Assembly: GCA_041392625.1 (NCBI GenBank)
Contig: JAWKLR010000008.1
Coordinates: 138,914 to 202,913, forward strand
Length of the DNA stretch: 64,000 bases
Direction: 5' to 3'
DNA from: M3007 sp041392625
GTDB lineage: Bacteria > Bacteroidota > Bacteroidia > Chitinophagales > Saprospiraceae
Below, one piece after another: positions 26,007-35,959 of the stretch (position 1 is its first letter; each line of letters begins with the position of its first letter). A program made the position numbers and the translations under genes. A model generated the notes under the pieces. The model ran no database searches, had not been told where the DNA came from, and worked only from the letters and a program-made list of their open reading frames with translations.

Positions 26007-27338
26007 ATGTCTGCTGAACTGAAAAGAACCTTAACCTTATATGGATTGATTATGGTTGCTGTTGGGAGCACCATTGGCAGTGGAATCTTTCGGACCCCGG
26101 GCCAAATTGCCCTCCAGGTTCATCTTCCCGAGTATGTGATTGCCCTGTGGGTTTTGGGTGGAATTACTGCCCTCACCGGAGCATTGACCTATGCTGAAAT
26201 GGGCAGCATGTTCCCCGGAGCTGGAGGACTATATGTCTATCTAAAAGAGGCGTATGGAGAAACAATCGGATTCCTGTATGGCTGGTTTATTCTGTTTATC
26301 AGCACGTCTGGAAGCATTGCAGCACTGGCTGTGGTGTGTTCGGAGCACACCTTGCTATTTGCGGGGTATGGACGTGAATCCGCGATTGAAACTCCCTTGG
26401 CGGCAGTAATCATAGTTGTCCTGACCGTTGTAAATCTTTTTGGTGTGAAAATAGGGGAGTGGATTGCCAACCTCTTTACCGGTGCCAAATTGATCGGGCT
26501 TGCTCTCTTAATCCTGGCCGGTTTGTTTTTTGCGCAGAAAGAAGTGCCCGCTATCAATGCTGCCAGTGAGTTTGCTACTACCGCTCCCACCGATTTGTGG
26601 TCGGCATTTGCTGTTGGATTTATTGGGATTTTATGGTCATACGGAGGCTGGCAACATGCAAGCTACCTTGCAGGAGAAACCATCAATCCGCAGCGTAATG
26701 TTCCACGGGCCATGATTATAGGGGCGGTAATAATAACCCTGGTGTATGTATTAACCAATATTGCATACATGCGTTTGTTGCCCATCGAATCTATTGCCAA
26801 TTCCAAAACCATTGCCGCAGATGCAATGGGTACCCTGGCTCCTTGGGGGGCACCCTTAATGGCTTTTTTAATTGCCTTATCAACTTTTGGAACAACCGGG
26901 ATTTACTGCATGACTGCACCTCGTATTTATTATGCCATGGCAAAAGACGGCATCTTTTTCCCTGGTCTGGCCAAAGTGCATCCCAAATGGCAAACACCCA
27001 TGAATGCCATTTTGCTTCAAAGTGCCTGGTCCTTAATTCTCCTCATGTTTTGGGGGACGTTTGAGAACTTGATTGAGTACGTCACATTTATGGACTGGAT
27101 TGGCCTGTTGCTGGTGGGGACTACCGTCTTTGTGTTCAGAGCCCGGCGCCCCAATGCAGAGCGATCCTACAAGACGTTTGGGTACCCAATTACCCCGGCT
27201 ATTTTTATAGCTATTAGCACCTGGTTTGTAGCGTTTACCTTGTTTGAAAAGCCGGTAAAAGCGGGGGCAGGCTTAATCGTAGTCGGTCTTGGTTGGTTGG
27301 TGTATACCTTTTACTTTAAGAAGAAAAAACAGGCTTAA
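26007..27338 (+). CDS. APC-family amino-acid permease
   Basis: 443 residues with about 12 hydrophobic segments. APC/LAT-type features: MVAVGSTIGSGIFRTPGQIA in segment 1 (the unwound GSGIF substrate site), ALTGALTYAEMGSMFPGAGG in segment 2, GFIGILWSYGGWQHASYLAGE in segment 6, and RIYYAMAKDGIFFPGLAKVHPKWQTP in the large loop after segment 8. It is an inner-membrane secondary transporter for amino acids, with likely neutral specificity as for related LAT-like proteins; substrate not determined. Probably cotranscribed with the epimerase. Confidence 0.88.
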   Translation: MSAELKRTLTLYGLIMVAVGSTIGSGIFRTPGQIALQVHLPEYVIALWVLGGITALTGALTYAEMGSMFPGAGGLYVYLKEAYGETIGFLYGWFILFISTSGSIAALAVVCSEHTLLFAGYGRESAIETPLAAVIIVVLTVVNLFGVKIGEWIANLFTGAKLIGLALLILAGLFFAQKEVPAINAASEFATTAPTDLWSAFAVGFIGILWSYGGWQHASYLAGETINPQRNVPRAMIIGAVIITLVYVLTNIAYMRLLPIESIANSKTIAADAMGTLAPWGAPLMAFLIALSTFGTTGIYCMTAPRIYYAMAKDGIFFPGLAKVHPKWQTPMNAILLQSAWSLILLMFWGTFENLIEYVTFMDWIGLLLVGTTVFVFRARRPNAERSYKTFGYPITPAIFIAISTWFVAFTLFEKPVKAGAGLIVVGLGWLVYTFYFKKKKQA

Positions 27339-27628
27339 CTAAAGGCTCTGTAAATCAAAACCGAGAAGGCAAGAAAAGACACGAAGATAAAGCCGTTGAT
27401 AAAGAGGCCCAGAAAGGACCACAGGTTTCTAATTTCCCGGAAGCCTTTGTATGCCCAGTAAAAACCTATGCCGCTGAGCAGGTAGGTGGAGACATAAAAG
27501 ATACCGGCTATCCAGCGTTGGTTGCCAATGAAACTGGGCGATTTCGCAAAGAAACCCATTGCCATGCAAGCCAATACTGCAAACCAAAGACTTCTGTTTG
27601 TGAAACGCATCGGATCGATTCTTTCCAT
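27335..27628 (-). CDS. Small membrane protein
   Basis: Unrecognised 97-residue protein with three hydrophobic segments (about 13-27, 37-60, 68-92) and short charged ends. It starts three bases after the MFS stop on the same strand and its own stop overlaps the permease stop on the other strand by four bases, so it is probably the last gene of the udk-MFS unit. Composition is typical of the local genome. Confidence 0.65.
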   Translation of the reverse strand: MERIDPMRFTNRSLWFAVLACMAMGFFAKSPSFIGNQRWIAGIFYVSTYLLSGIGFYWAYKGFREIRNLWSFLGLFINGFIFVSFLAFSVLIYRAFS

Positions 27629-27631
27629 AAT

Positions 27632-28840
27632 CTACTTTGGTGCACCCAAAAGGTGTCTGTTCTTTTTTCGCCAAAAAAATAAATAAACCCAGCTTAGTAA
27701 ACTGGCGACGGCGGTAAAATAAAAAATTACGGGCAAGCGCTCAATTAAATCGGCATAATACCACCCTGAAAAGCCCGCTCCGCAACCAATTGCAATTTCA
27801 AGTGCAATATACATAGTAGCCAATGCCCGCCCCCTTCGAGCCGGATCTCCGAGGTCGATGGTCCATGCATTGATGGCCGGGGAAAAAATGCCATTGCCCA
27901 GGCCAAAAACGATGGAGGCTGCATACAACATTTCGGGGCTTTTAGCCAATGCAAAAAGCATCATCGCCACGGCTATAATTAGGGAGGAAGCCTGCAGGAC
28001 AGGTACCCGACCAATCCGGTCTGAGGTTTTTCCTGCAAAAAACCGGGTGGATATACTGGCCAACGTAAACAAACTGAAGAATACTCCCCGGTTGGCCACC
28101 TGGAGGTGATCACTCAGGTCGGGAACAAGCGTCAATAATACGCCGTAACTCAGGTAGCATCCCAGCATCACAATGCCCGCCGGAAACGCTTTAGGATCCC
28201 AGATATCTTGTTTGCTTACTCTGAGGTGGCTCCATTTAAATTTGGAATTATTGGGAAGCGTTTCCTTCAGGTTCAGCAAGATGAGTATGGATAAAAGGGC
28301 AACACCGGCGGAGGCATAAAACATGGTATTAATCGAGTACGCCTGCGCAAGCCAATTGCCAAAAGGCGGAGATGCCGACGCCCCCAGACTCATACTAATG
28401 CCCAGGAAACCCATTGCCTCACCCCTTCTGTGAAAAGGGACTATATCTGCTGCATAGGCAGATGTACCAGTGGGCTTAAAGCCGGTTGAAAACCCATGTA
28501 ATAAGCGCAGTAAAAGAAAACCACTAACAAAGGCCAATTGTGGGTACAGCAAACTGCTGATAACACAAGCATAGGTACCTATAAACATAACCGGAAGCCG
28601 CCCCACCGTGTCGGCCAATTTACCACTAAATGGCCTGGATAATCCTGCGGTAATGGTAAATAAGGCAATAATCAGCCCTTTGTATTCCGCTCCGCCCAGC
28701 GAAGCGAGGTAGGAGGGCAATTCGGGTATCATCATGTTGAAACTCGCCGCAAAAAGCGCGTGCGACAAACACAATAACAGAAAATCTCGTGTAAAAAGAG
28801 GGGCGTTTGTTAGGCCGGCGACGTGGGGATCAGATACCAT
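27632..28840 (-). CDS. MFS transporter
   Basis: 402 residues from the ATG at 28840; the frame to 28846 uses TTG. Twelve predicted segments with the MFS A-motif between segments 2 and 3 (GKLADTVGRLPVMFIG) and its repeat between 8 and 9 (GKTSDRIGRVPVLQ). The arrangement resembles DHA1-type drug/metabolite efflux proteins. It sits between uridine kinase and the small membrane protein on the same strand with spacings of about 16 and three bases, an operon. The substrate is unknown. Confidence 0.85.
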   Translation of the reverse strand: MVSDPHVAGLTNAPLFTRDFLLLCLSHALFAASFNMMIPELPSYLASLGGAEYKGLIIALFTITAGLSRPFSGKLADTVGRLPVMFIGTYACVISSLLYPQLAFVSGFLLLRLLHGFSTGFKPTGTSAYAADIVPFHRRGEAMGFLGISMSLGASASPPFGNWLAQAYSINTMFYASAGVALLSILILLNLKETLPNNSKFKWSHLRVSKQDIWDPKAFPAGIVMLGCYLSYGVLLTLVPDLSDHLQVANRGVFFSLFTLASISTRFFAGKTSDRIGRVPVLQASSLIIAVAMMLFALAKSPEMLYAASIVFGLGNGIFSPAINAWTIDLGDPARRGRALATMYIALEIAIGCGAGFSGWYYADLIERLPVIFYFTAVASLLSWVYLFFWRKKNRHLLGAPK

Positions 28841-28856
28841 CCGCAAAAATACGCCT

Positions 28857-29492
28857 CTATTTAGATATGACCTCTGACTCAGTCAACTTATTGGAAATAA
28901 ATCCGGAAAGCACAGCGAGGCCGCGTTCAAAATCTTTGTTGTTGTTAACTACAATATCTGCCTCTTCCTTGTAGGGGGAAATAAAGCGTTCATATGCTGG
29001 CAGTACGTGGTGCTGATACCGGTACAAAACATCATCAAGCGGATAATTGCGTTCCATCTGATCCCGCAGGATACGACGAATAACCTTGAGGTTGTCTTTG
29101 GCATTGATATACACCTTGAGGTCAAAAAGCGAAGCGATTTTTTTGTAATGAAAAACAAAAAGTCCTTCTACAATCAAAACTGGTGCAGGTTTAAAACACA
29201 GGGGTTTTGCCTGGGCTTTTTCGTTGTTAAAGGTGTATTCAATCCGTTCAACTTCTTCTCCGTTGATTAGGCGCAATAAATCAGCCCGAAGGGATTTTTT
29301 GTCAATGGCTTTGGGCAAGTCAAAGTTTACAATTCCCTGCTCATCCTTTTTCTGTTGTTCCCGCGGATGGTAGTAGTCATCCTGAGATACAATGCATAAT
29401 TGCTCAGGAGCAAACTGTTTTTCCAGGCTGCGGATAAAACTGGTTTTACCACTTCCGCTTCCGCCACAAATGCCAATGATGTATGGTTTCAT
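28857..29492 (-). CDS. udk: Uridine kinase
   Basis: 211 residues. Phosphorylates uridine and cytidine to UMP and CMP in pyrimidine salvage. The P-loop is GGSGSGKT at 10-17; the Asp-Tyr pair in QDDYYHPR and the NFDLPKAID segment match uridine kinase, as do IVEGLFVFHYKKI and RRILRDQMERNYPLDDVLYRYQHHV. The length is normal. A -7 element (TATCTTTG, minus; plus CAAAGATA at 29515-29522) lies about 23 bases upstream. It is the first gene of the three-gene minus unit ending at 27335. Confidence 0.95.
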   Translation of the reverse strand: MKPYIIGICGGSGSGKTSFIRSLEKQFAPEQLCIVSQDDYYHPREQQKKDEQGIVNFDLPKAIDKKSLRADLLRLINGEEVERIEYTFNNEKAQAKPLCFKPAPVLIVEGLFVFHYKKIASLFDLKVYINAKDNLKVIRRILRDQMERNYPLDDVLYRYQHHVLPAYERFISPYKEEADIVVNNNKDFERGLAVLSGFISNKLTESEVISK

Positions 29493-29514
29493 TTATGTTC
29501 GATTCTGATTTTGG

Positions 29515-29522
29515 CAAAGATA
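29515..29522 (-). promoter_or_regulatory. -7 element for udk
   Basis: Perfect TAnnTTTG match on the minus strand (TATCTTTG). A TTTG lies 17 bases further upstream, shorter than the usual 19-21 spacing, so the -33 is uncertain. Confidence 0.5.
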
Positions 29523-29583
29523 GAACATGCTTCTCAACACAAAGAAAGCAGGTGCGGGAATTTCCCAATTGGATTGGTCAAAA

Positions 29584-31359
29584 TCAATGTTGCATAGGGA
29601 CTGCCTTATTCAATCGGGCAACCGGATACAAGCGGTGTGTAGGCTCATACCAGGGTGAATGCCGGTATACCCAGTCTAACTGCCTGCGGCCATTTTCTGC
29701 AAATTTGGGGTCTGCCTTTTTCAACGCCTCAAACTCTTTGCGTACTTCCGGATTTTCTTCTAAAAATTCAGCAGCCAGATCCTCAAATACATAGGCAGAG
29801 AAATATTCTTTTTGCATCAAAACGGGTTCAAAATAATTCCAGGCAAACCAGGAATCAGGTGCATTGGGCTCAAGTGTTTCCATGATAAACCGGTTGGCAT
29901 CCTGGTTGGTATAGACAATAAAATCGCCTTTAAAAAACCTGCGCGTCATTTGTTGGGCTTCCAGTTCCGTATCGTAGTGATAATGGTGGCCTTCCCAGCC
30001 AGCTCTGGTTTGAAAATCCCGGATATAGTATGAAGTGGTTTCCAGGCTGTCATCCTGCTCCAATTGCTCCATCGCAACGCCATTGCGTTTCAAACGACTA
30101 ATGACCTCCTCCCAGGCCTGCGGAATGATGTAGGCAACAGGCTTTTCCACGGTCACGGCCGGTTCAAAGAAGTTGTAGTATGGGATTTTCTTTTCAAACG
30201 GTTCGCTTCGGTCGTACCAGAGTCTTGGCAAACCGCTCACTTCCGAAGGTTTGTATTTTGCTGCATACCCCTTGAACAGAATGGATTCATGCCTTGAGGT
30301 ATCCATTTTCCAGTCGAGCACAAAACTCGATTTGGTTCGGGTTGCATTCCAGGCCTCCTGACGAGCCGTAGCCAGATCTTTGTGGTTTTTATCCATAAAA
30401 TGAATCACCGTTTCCATGAACGCGTAGGTTGCCCAAAGCCGGTCTTTAAACGGTTTTAGCATGTGGGTTTCGGGCATAAAGCCAATGGTATTCCACATGG
30501 CTGCATAGCCGGTTGAGTACCGACCGTAATCGCAAAAGCCAAAAAGCCCTTCATCAGGAGTGGCACCAGGACCATCCACATAGGGCGTCATGTCCCATCC
30601 CTTTTCCTCCATTCCATTGTATAGTCCCGGAATCATTTTTTTACGCAAAAAAGTACCCAAAGGGGCTTCCAGTTTGTCTTCCTGAGTAGCGATCAAGGTC
30701 ATGGTGTACTGGTAGTCTGCACCATTTGAAGTGTGGTTGTCGATAAAAATATCGGGGCGCCAGCGCTGGAAAATGGTTTGGAAGGTTTGTGCGTTCTTGG
30801 TATCGCTTTTTACAAAATCCCGATTCAGGTCGTAGTTGCGTGCATTGCCGCGAAAGCCATAACTGGCAGGCCCGTTTTGGTTGGCGCGGGTAAAGGAGTT
30901 GCGGTTCAGGCAGCCCCCGACATTATAGACCGGGATTACAACAAGCACCAATTGATCCAATGCCTTCTGTTTGCCCGGATCTTCCAGGATATTTCTGACG
31001 AGCATGACGGTGGCATCAATTCCTTCCGGTTCACCGGGGTGAATGCCGTTGTTTATCAGCAAAACCTGTTTGCCATCCTGACGCAGACGCAAGGGGTCAA
31101 ACTCTCCGGAAGTGGAAAGTACAACCGTATGCAATGGCTTGCCACAATCGGTAGAACCGATTGCTTCCATGCGCACCTTGTCCGGATAGGCTGCCTGTAA
31201 TTTTTCATAACAGGCGATAAGTTCATTGTATTCAAGGGTTTGGTTGGCGTCTGTCTCGAATGGAATCTGGAACAAGGGCATGGACTTTTGGCTTAGAGCA
31301 ATGTTTGAAAAAAACAAGATAAAAAGGCAAAGAGAAAAAAAGCGTTTTGCTTGGATCAT
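29584..31359 (-). CDS. Secreted M14-family zinc carboxypeptidase
   Basis: 591 residues with signal peptide (FSLCLFILFFSNIALSQ). The M14 zinc ligands are visible: the HPGE motif (NNGIHPGEPEGIDATVML) and the second His in FIDNHTSNGADYQY. Other M14 landmarks are VVIPVYNVGGCLNRNSFTRANQNGP, a loop lining the substrate pocket, and NARNYDLNRDFVKSDT. Such proteins cleave C-terminal residues from peptides in the periplasm or outside; the long C-terminal extension (about 340-591) has no feature I recognise. Acts alone as far as neighbours show. Confidence 0.9.
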   Translation of the reverse strand: MIQAKRFFSLCLFILFFSNIALSQKSMPLFQIPFETDANQTLEYNELIACYEKLQAAYPDKVRMEAIGSTDCGKPLHTVVLSTSGEFDPLRLRQDGKQVLLINNGIHPGEPEGIDATVMLVRNILEDPGKQKALDQLVLVVIPVYNVGGCLNRNSFTRANQNGPASYGFRGNARNYDLNRDFVKSDTKNAQTFQTIFQRWRPDIFIDNHTSNGADYQYTMTLIATQEDKLEAPLGTFLRKKMIPGLYNGMEEKGWDMTPYVDGPGATPDEGLFGFCDYGRYSTGYAAMWNTIGFMPETHMLKPFKDRLWATYAFMETVIHFMDKNHKDLATARQEAWNATRTKSSFVLDWKMDTSRHESILFKGYAAKYKPSEVSGLPRLWYDRSEPFEKKIPYYNFFEPAVTVEKPVAYIIPQAWEEVISRLKRNGVAMEQLEQDDSLETTSYYIRDFQTRAGWEGHHYHYDTELEAQQMTRRFFKGDFIVYTNQDANRFIMETLEPNAPDSWFAWNYFEPVLMQKEYFSAYVFEDLAAEFLEENPEVRKEFEALKKADPKFAENGRRQLDWVYRHSPWYEPTHRLYPVARLNKAVPMQH

Positions 31360-31387
31360 GACTAGGGAGTTTGGATCAAATTGGACT

Positions 31388-32800
31388 CTATTTTTTGATT
31401 GGCTTCTTTTTAGACAATGTTTTCAGGGCATTTAAATATACGTCTTTTTGAATTTCGTAAAACGATTTGGATAGGATGAATCCTGCTGCCAGGTTTCCGA
31501 TAATTCCGGCAAGTAAAAAATAGAAAATAGCCGAGTGCCTGTCGGTCATTTCAAGTACCAGAATGGAGGCGGTAAACGGTGTTCTGGTTACACCGGTGAG
31601 AAAAGCAATCATACTGACCAAAACCAGCAGGTTGTGGTGTGCCAGTGGCAAATTCAAGGTGCCTACAAGCCATGAGCCTAGAGCCGCTCCAGAAGATAAA
31701 GAGGTCGCAAAAATACCGCCTGCTCCGCCTACACTGAAGGATAAGAGTGCGCCCAAAAATCGCACAGGAAACAGATACCATGGGGTCATTGTATCTTCAA
31801 ATAATATAAAATTGATGGTGCTTTTGCCTGAACCAATTCCCATTGGGCCGGCAAAGAAAACCATGGTTGCAAACAGCAATCCCAGAATTAATATAAATCC
31901 GACTTGTCCGATTCGGCTCTGAAATTGTCTTCTGAAACTACCAAGTTTTAGCAACAGAGCCGTAAAGCCCGCTCCGGCATAACCACTAATAAATGCGATC
32001 AGGATGACCGCCCAAATCATCCAAAATGGAAATGAAACCAGGTGTGGATATCCCAGATACAGATAGGCGCCCAGGAAGTTTTGTGCAACCATACCCGCAA
32101 TAATTACTGCACTGAAGACTGCGGTCCTGAAACGGGCAATGTGGCTCTTGGTCAACTCTTCGATGACGTATACAATTCCCCCGAGTGGAGTATTGAATGC
32201 AGCTGCAAGTCCGGATGCACCGCCCGTAATCAACATAATTCGCTCGGAAACCCGTGGCCAGTTGGAAGGAATTACCCGGTAAACCATTTCGAATATGGAA
32301 CCCGAAATTTGGAGTGTAGGGCCCTCCCGCCCAATGGCCCCACCACCCAGCAGGAGGGTAAGGCTACTTCCGATTTTTACCAGCGCAATTCTCATGCTGA
32401 GCAGGTGGCTTACGAGTTTATTTTGCGAGGTTCCTGCCAGATCAACCGCAGCCATTAATTGAGGGATACCACTGCCCTTGGCATTGGGTGCAAATCGTTC
32501 GGTCAATGCCCAGGATGCGATAAAAAAGAGCGGGGTGGTAAGAAAAATCAAATAGGGGATTTCTTCCAGAATAAAGCGCCCGCCGTGTTCGAACAGTTTG
32601 AACAGATGTTCGTAGGCAACTGCAACCAAACCGGTGAGTGCAGAAGCTACCCAAAGCGGAATGGCCTGGAAAGGAACTTTCCAGTTGGGATTATCCAGGA
32701 TTTTTTGTTTGACAAACAGCCCCAATCGGGTGCGCATCAAATAGCGGAATTGTTTGCGAACCCAGAGTTCCCAGGGCATTAAATGGAATCTTCTCTTCAT
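31388..32800 (-). CDS. ClC-family chloride channel/transporter
   Basis: 470 residues from the ATG at 32800 (the frame to 32812 uses TTG); a GGAGG lies about 15 bases upstream. ClC selectivity-filter motifs are complete: GSGIPQLMAAV, GGGAIGREGPTLQ with the gating Glu, and GGAGGIFATSLSSGAALGSW. About 14 hydrophobic segments. It belongs to the CLC family of Cl- channels and Cl-/H+ antiporters; the gating Glu is consistent with exchange, but the internal proton residue cannot be fixed by eye. No CBS domain follows, unlike many eukaryotic members. Confidence 0.93.
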   Translation of the reverse strand: MKRRFHLMPWELWVRKQFRYLMRTRLGLFVKQKILDNPNWKVPFQAIPLWVASALTGLVAVAYEHLFKLFEHGGRFILEEIPYLIFLTTPLFFIASWALTERFAPNAKGSGIPQLMAAVDLAGTSQNKLVSHLLSMRIALVKIGSSLTLLLGGGAIGREGPTLQISGSIFEMVYRVIPSNWPRVSERIMLITGGASGLAAAFNTPLGGIVYVIEELTKSHIARFRTAVFSAVIIAGMVAQNFLGAYLYLGYPHLVSFPFWMIWAVILIAFISGYAGAGFTALLLKLGSFRRQFQSRIGQVGFILILGLLFATMVFFAGPMGIGSGKSTINFILFEDTMTPWYLFPVRFLGALLSFSVGGAGGIFATSLSSGAALGSWLVGTLNLPLAHHNLLVLVSMIAFLTGVTRTPFTASILVLEMTDRHSAIFYFLLAGIIGNLAAGFILSKSFYEIQKDVYLNALKTLSKKKPIKK

Positions 32801-33129
32801 AATTGCGTGCAATCCTCCGTTCAGGCAACGTTACGAAATTTATGCGTACCAACCGGGGCCTGACTTGCTAAAACTGGCCCTTTTCACTGAAAGATTTTAA
32901 TCCAGGATAAAATTGTTCAGACTTTGCCTAATTTTCGCCCTCTTTCCGGTTTTGCCTAAAGTTTGCACCTTGTTTTTAAACAAAAAACCTTGTTTGCGAC
33001 TTTATTTATGTTCCAATTTGCAGAGGCATTTGTTTTTGCAATCAAAACCGATCAGTTTTTCCCATTCTATTTATAATCCTTTTACTCCTCAATGACCGCT
33101 TTTTCGTTCACCAAACTTTCTTTCTATTG
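32801..33129. other. Divergent intergenic region
   Basis: About 330 AT-rich bases between the ClC gene and the BNR-repeat cargo. Repeated TTTGCCTAA words and a near -7 (TAAAGTTTG) suggest the plus promoter, but spacing to a -33 is unclear. No gene seen. Confidence 0.35.
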
Positions 33130-35892
33130 ATGCGACATGTACAAAGACTCTTATTGCTTGCGTTCATTGGCCTGAGCTGCTCTGTTTCAGCACAATCAAT
33201 GATGGACGCTGTGCGCCCCAAAGGCTCTCAGGAGCCGGTAAATATTTTTGAATTAAAAGAAGCCTTTAATGCCTGGGCTCAGGATAAAAACCTGGAGGAC
33301 CTGAAAGGCTGGAAACCGCTTCGCAGAAAAATTTATCTGGAATCGATGCGGGTGGATGCGGATGGATTTTATCCAGACGCAGTTGAATATTCCGAATCCA
33401 TTCAGGAAGCAATTGAAGCCCGGAATGCGGTACAAGCCCGCTCTGGTGGTTCCTGGTGGCCCGTTGGGCCGTTCGGTCCGCCGCCACCAATGGGTGGCAG
33501 TCGCCAACTGGGTGTTGGACGCGTAAACTGCATTGCTTTTCACCCTACGGATCCGGCCATTTTTTACATCGGAGCACCCGATGGCGGAATTTGGAAAACA
33601 ACCAACAATGGCGCTTCCTGGACACCGTTGGGCAACGATTTGCCAGTTCCGGGAGTAAGTGCAATCTGGATTGATCCAATGGAGCCGGATGTGATTTTTA
33701 TTGCAACAGGCGATTCGGAGTATCCATTTGCATCAACCACGCCAAACTACACCGGATCGGTTGGCTATCAACGCGGAATGGGTGTGTTTAAATCCGTAGA
33801 TGGTGGTGCTACCTGGGAGCCAACCAGTTTGCAAACCAATCCAGTGGTACACGACTTGAGTTTGCTGAATACCATTGTAGGATATCGCACAGACTCCATT
33901 TACATGCTCATGGCTTCTGGCCCCCTGGGTATTTGGAAAAGTTCAAACGGAGGTGATACCTGGGGGAAAGTGAACCTGGAACCAACCGATGTGTTGGAGC
34001 AGGATCCACAGAATCCACACATTGTTTTTGCTTCTAGTAGCAATCGTTTTCACGATAATACCCAGAACAAGCCAGTCATTTTCCGCTCAACTGATTTTGG
34101 AGAAAATTGGGAAGAACTGCCTGTCTTCAATAGCGATGAAACCACTTCAAAAATCGAAATCCGCGTTGCTCCTACAGATAGCAATGTTGTGTATGCACTG
34201 GCATCCAATTCTTCGGATTCAGGACTGTACGGCGTGTATAAGTCCGAAGATGGAGGCGATAGCTGGGTACAGAAAATTTCCGGTGACAGCCTGAACTTGC
34301 TGGGCTGGAATGCCGGTGATCCGGATATGGACTCCGGTGGGCAGGGTTGGTATGACCTCGTTCTTTGTGTTGACCCATTCGATGCTCAACGTCTTTTTGT
34401 TGGGGGCGTCAACTTGTGGGGCTCTGAAGATGGCGGAGATACCTGGTCAATTTGTACACACTGGACGGCTGTAATGGGGCCCAGCTCACATGCGGATTTG
34501 CATGAAATGCGGGTGCACCCACTCACCAATGAATTTTACCTGAGCTCTGATGGGGGAACCATCCGGGCTTCCGATATCATTATTCCGGATTGGGAAACGA
34601 ATATCCTTCCCTGCGTCAACAACAACGGAGGCTTTATGCAACAGTGTTATGATTTCCCGACTGAGTGGGAGAACATATCCTATGGCCTTGCCTTATCTCA
34701 GTTTTATAAAATAGATGTATTCAATCCTAATGATAATTACCTGATAGGAGGTACGCAGGATAATTCCCACTTTCAGTTTCGGGACACTACTTGGTATAAT
34801 GTATTCGGAGGGGATGGTATGGACTGTGCTTACCACCCAACAAACCCGGACATTGTGGTTGCTGCTTCTCAGAATGGAAATGTACACATTTCAAAGGATG
34901 GTGGCAGTTCCATTAACTGGAACATCAGCAGCGAGCCTAAAGACCAGGGGGCTTCTGGCGATTGGGTTACACCGTTTGTAGGTAGCAATGTGGAACCTTT
35001 CAGCGTGTTTGTTGGCTTCAATGAATTGTGGGAGTACGAAGAAGAAACGGATAACTGGAATAAACTCTCTGACTTCCCCGGCAATCAGCAGGCTCGTGAG
35101 GTGGCAATCAGTAAGTCCAACCCGGATGCCATTGCCGTGTTGTACACCGGTGGTACACAGGCTGCACGGAAAATCTTTTTGACTAAAAACCGGGGCAACG
35201 ACTGGGAGGAAATCACCACCAATTTGTTTGCATTTGCCTTTGGATATCCATCGGATATCGCATTTGGAAACACCGACGATGAGATCTACATTGCATTTGC
35301 CGGATATGCGCCAAACCACCGTGTGTACCGTACCATGGATGGTGGCCAGACCTGGGAAAACATAACCAAGGGTTTGCCAAAAATTCCGGTAATTTCAATT
35401 GATTTTCATTTCAACTCGTCCAACAACACCGTGTACATTGGAACCGACTACGGTGTGTTCTACACCAGCGATGATCTGGATGCCTGGGAAACCTATTCCA
35501 CAGGACTTCCAATCGTTCGGGTAGCCGATGTTGAAGTGCACACTCCGTCTAACAAGGTTTATATTGGAACCTATGGTCGTGGTGCCTGGGCCAACGATCT
35601 GGTTGAAGCTCCATTGGTTGATGCCAAGGTGCCTGCTATTTATGCCTCAGCCATGCAGGTTCAACCCAACCCGTCCAACGGAGTTGCCAGCTTGTGGATT
35701 GAGCATTTGGAAAAAGGCGACTACTCCCTGCGCATCATCAATGTGCTCGGTGCAGTAGTGCACGAACAAACCATTCAAGGAGGGCAGGCTAGTCAACAGG
35801 TAGCCATCCCGGCTGGCTTGACGAGCGGGATGTATTACATCCAATTGACTGACGGAACCCATGCAAATACGGAGAGTTTTATTATTGAATAA
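33130..35892 (+). CDS. BNR/Asp-box propeller protein with T9SS type A tail
   Basis: 920 residues from ATG 33130 (TTG just before it is not needed). Signal MRHVQRLLLLAFIGLSCSVSAQ, then a linker, then repeated sortilin/BNR beta-propeller blades with Asp-box-like motifs (IWKTTNNGASW, VFKSVDGGATW, IWKSSNGGDTW, VYKSEDGGDSW, VYRTMDGGQTW), at least nine, probably two propellers. The C-terminal 88 residues (QVQPNPSNGVASLW ... GLTSGMYYIQLTDG) are a type A sorting tail. Same architecture as VPS10/glycosidase-like secreted proteins of unknown catalytic activity in Bacteroidota; the catalytic residues of sialidases were not recognised. Likely surface attached. Confidence 0.85.
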   Translation: MRHVQRLLLLAFIGLSCSVSAQSMMDAVRPKGSQEPVNIFELKEAFNAWAQDKNLEDLKGWKPLRRKIYLESMRVDADGFYPDAVEYSESIQEAIEARNAVQARSGGSWWPVGPFGPPPPMGGSRQLGVGRVNCIAFHPTDPAIFYIGAPDGGIWKTTNNGASWTPLGNDLPVPGVSAIWIDPMEPDVIFIATGDSEYPFASTTPNYTGSVGYQRGMGVFKSVDGGATWEPTSLQTNPVVHDLSLLNTIVGYRTDSIYMLMASGPLGIWKSSNGGDTWGKVNLEPTDVLEQDPQNPHIVFASSSNRFHDNTQNKPVIFRSTDFGENWEELPVFNSDETTSKIEIRVAPTDSNVVYALASNSSDSGLYGVYKSEDGGDSWVQKISGDSLNLLGWNAGDPDMDSGGQGWYDLVLCVDPFDAQRLFVGGVNLWGSEDGGDTWSICTHWTAVMGPSSHADLHEMRVHPLTNEFYLSSDGGTIRASDIIIPDWETNILPCVNNNGGFMQQCYDFPTEWENISYGLALSQFYKIDVFNPNDNYLIGGTQDNSHFQFRDTTWYNVFGGDGMDCAYHPTNPDIVVAASQNGNVHISKDGGSSINWNISSEPKDQGASGDWVTPFVGSNVEPFSVFVGFNELWEYEEETDNWNKLSDFPGNQQAREVAISKSNPDAIAVLYTGGTQAARKIFLTKNRGNDWEEITTNLFAFAFGYPSDIAFGNTDDEIYIAFAGYAPNHRVYRTMDGGQTWENITKGLPKIPVISIDFHFNSSNNTVYIGTDYGVFYTSDDLDAWETYSTGLPIVRVADVEVHTPSNKVYIGTYGRGAWANDLVEAPLVDAKVPAIYASAMQVQPNPSNGVASLWIEHLEKGDYSLRIINVLGAVVHEQTIQGGQASQQVAIPAGLTSGMYYIQLTDGTHANTESFIIE

Positions 35893-35917
35893 GGCTGTTT
35901 GTAGGGGATAAAAATGA

Positions 35918-35959
35918 ACATGGGCTATCTTCTGATATGGAAGATGGCCCATGTTTTTT
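35918..35959 (+). terminator. Rho-independent terminator
   Basis: Long inverted repeat ACATGGGCTATCTTC / GAAGATGGCCCATGT with a small internal mismatch and a 7-base loop, then six T. It ends the BNR-repeat gene and lies in front of the convergent barrel gene. Confidence 0.85.
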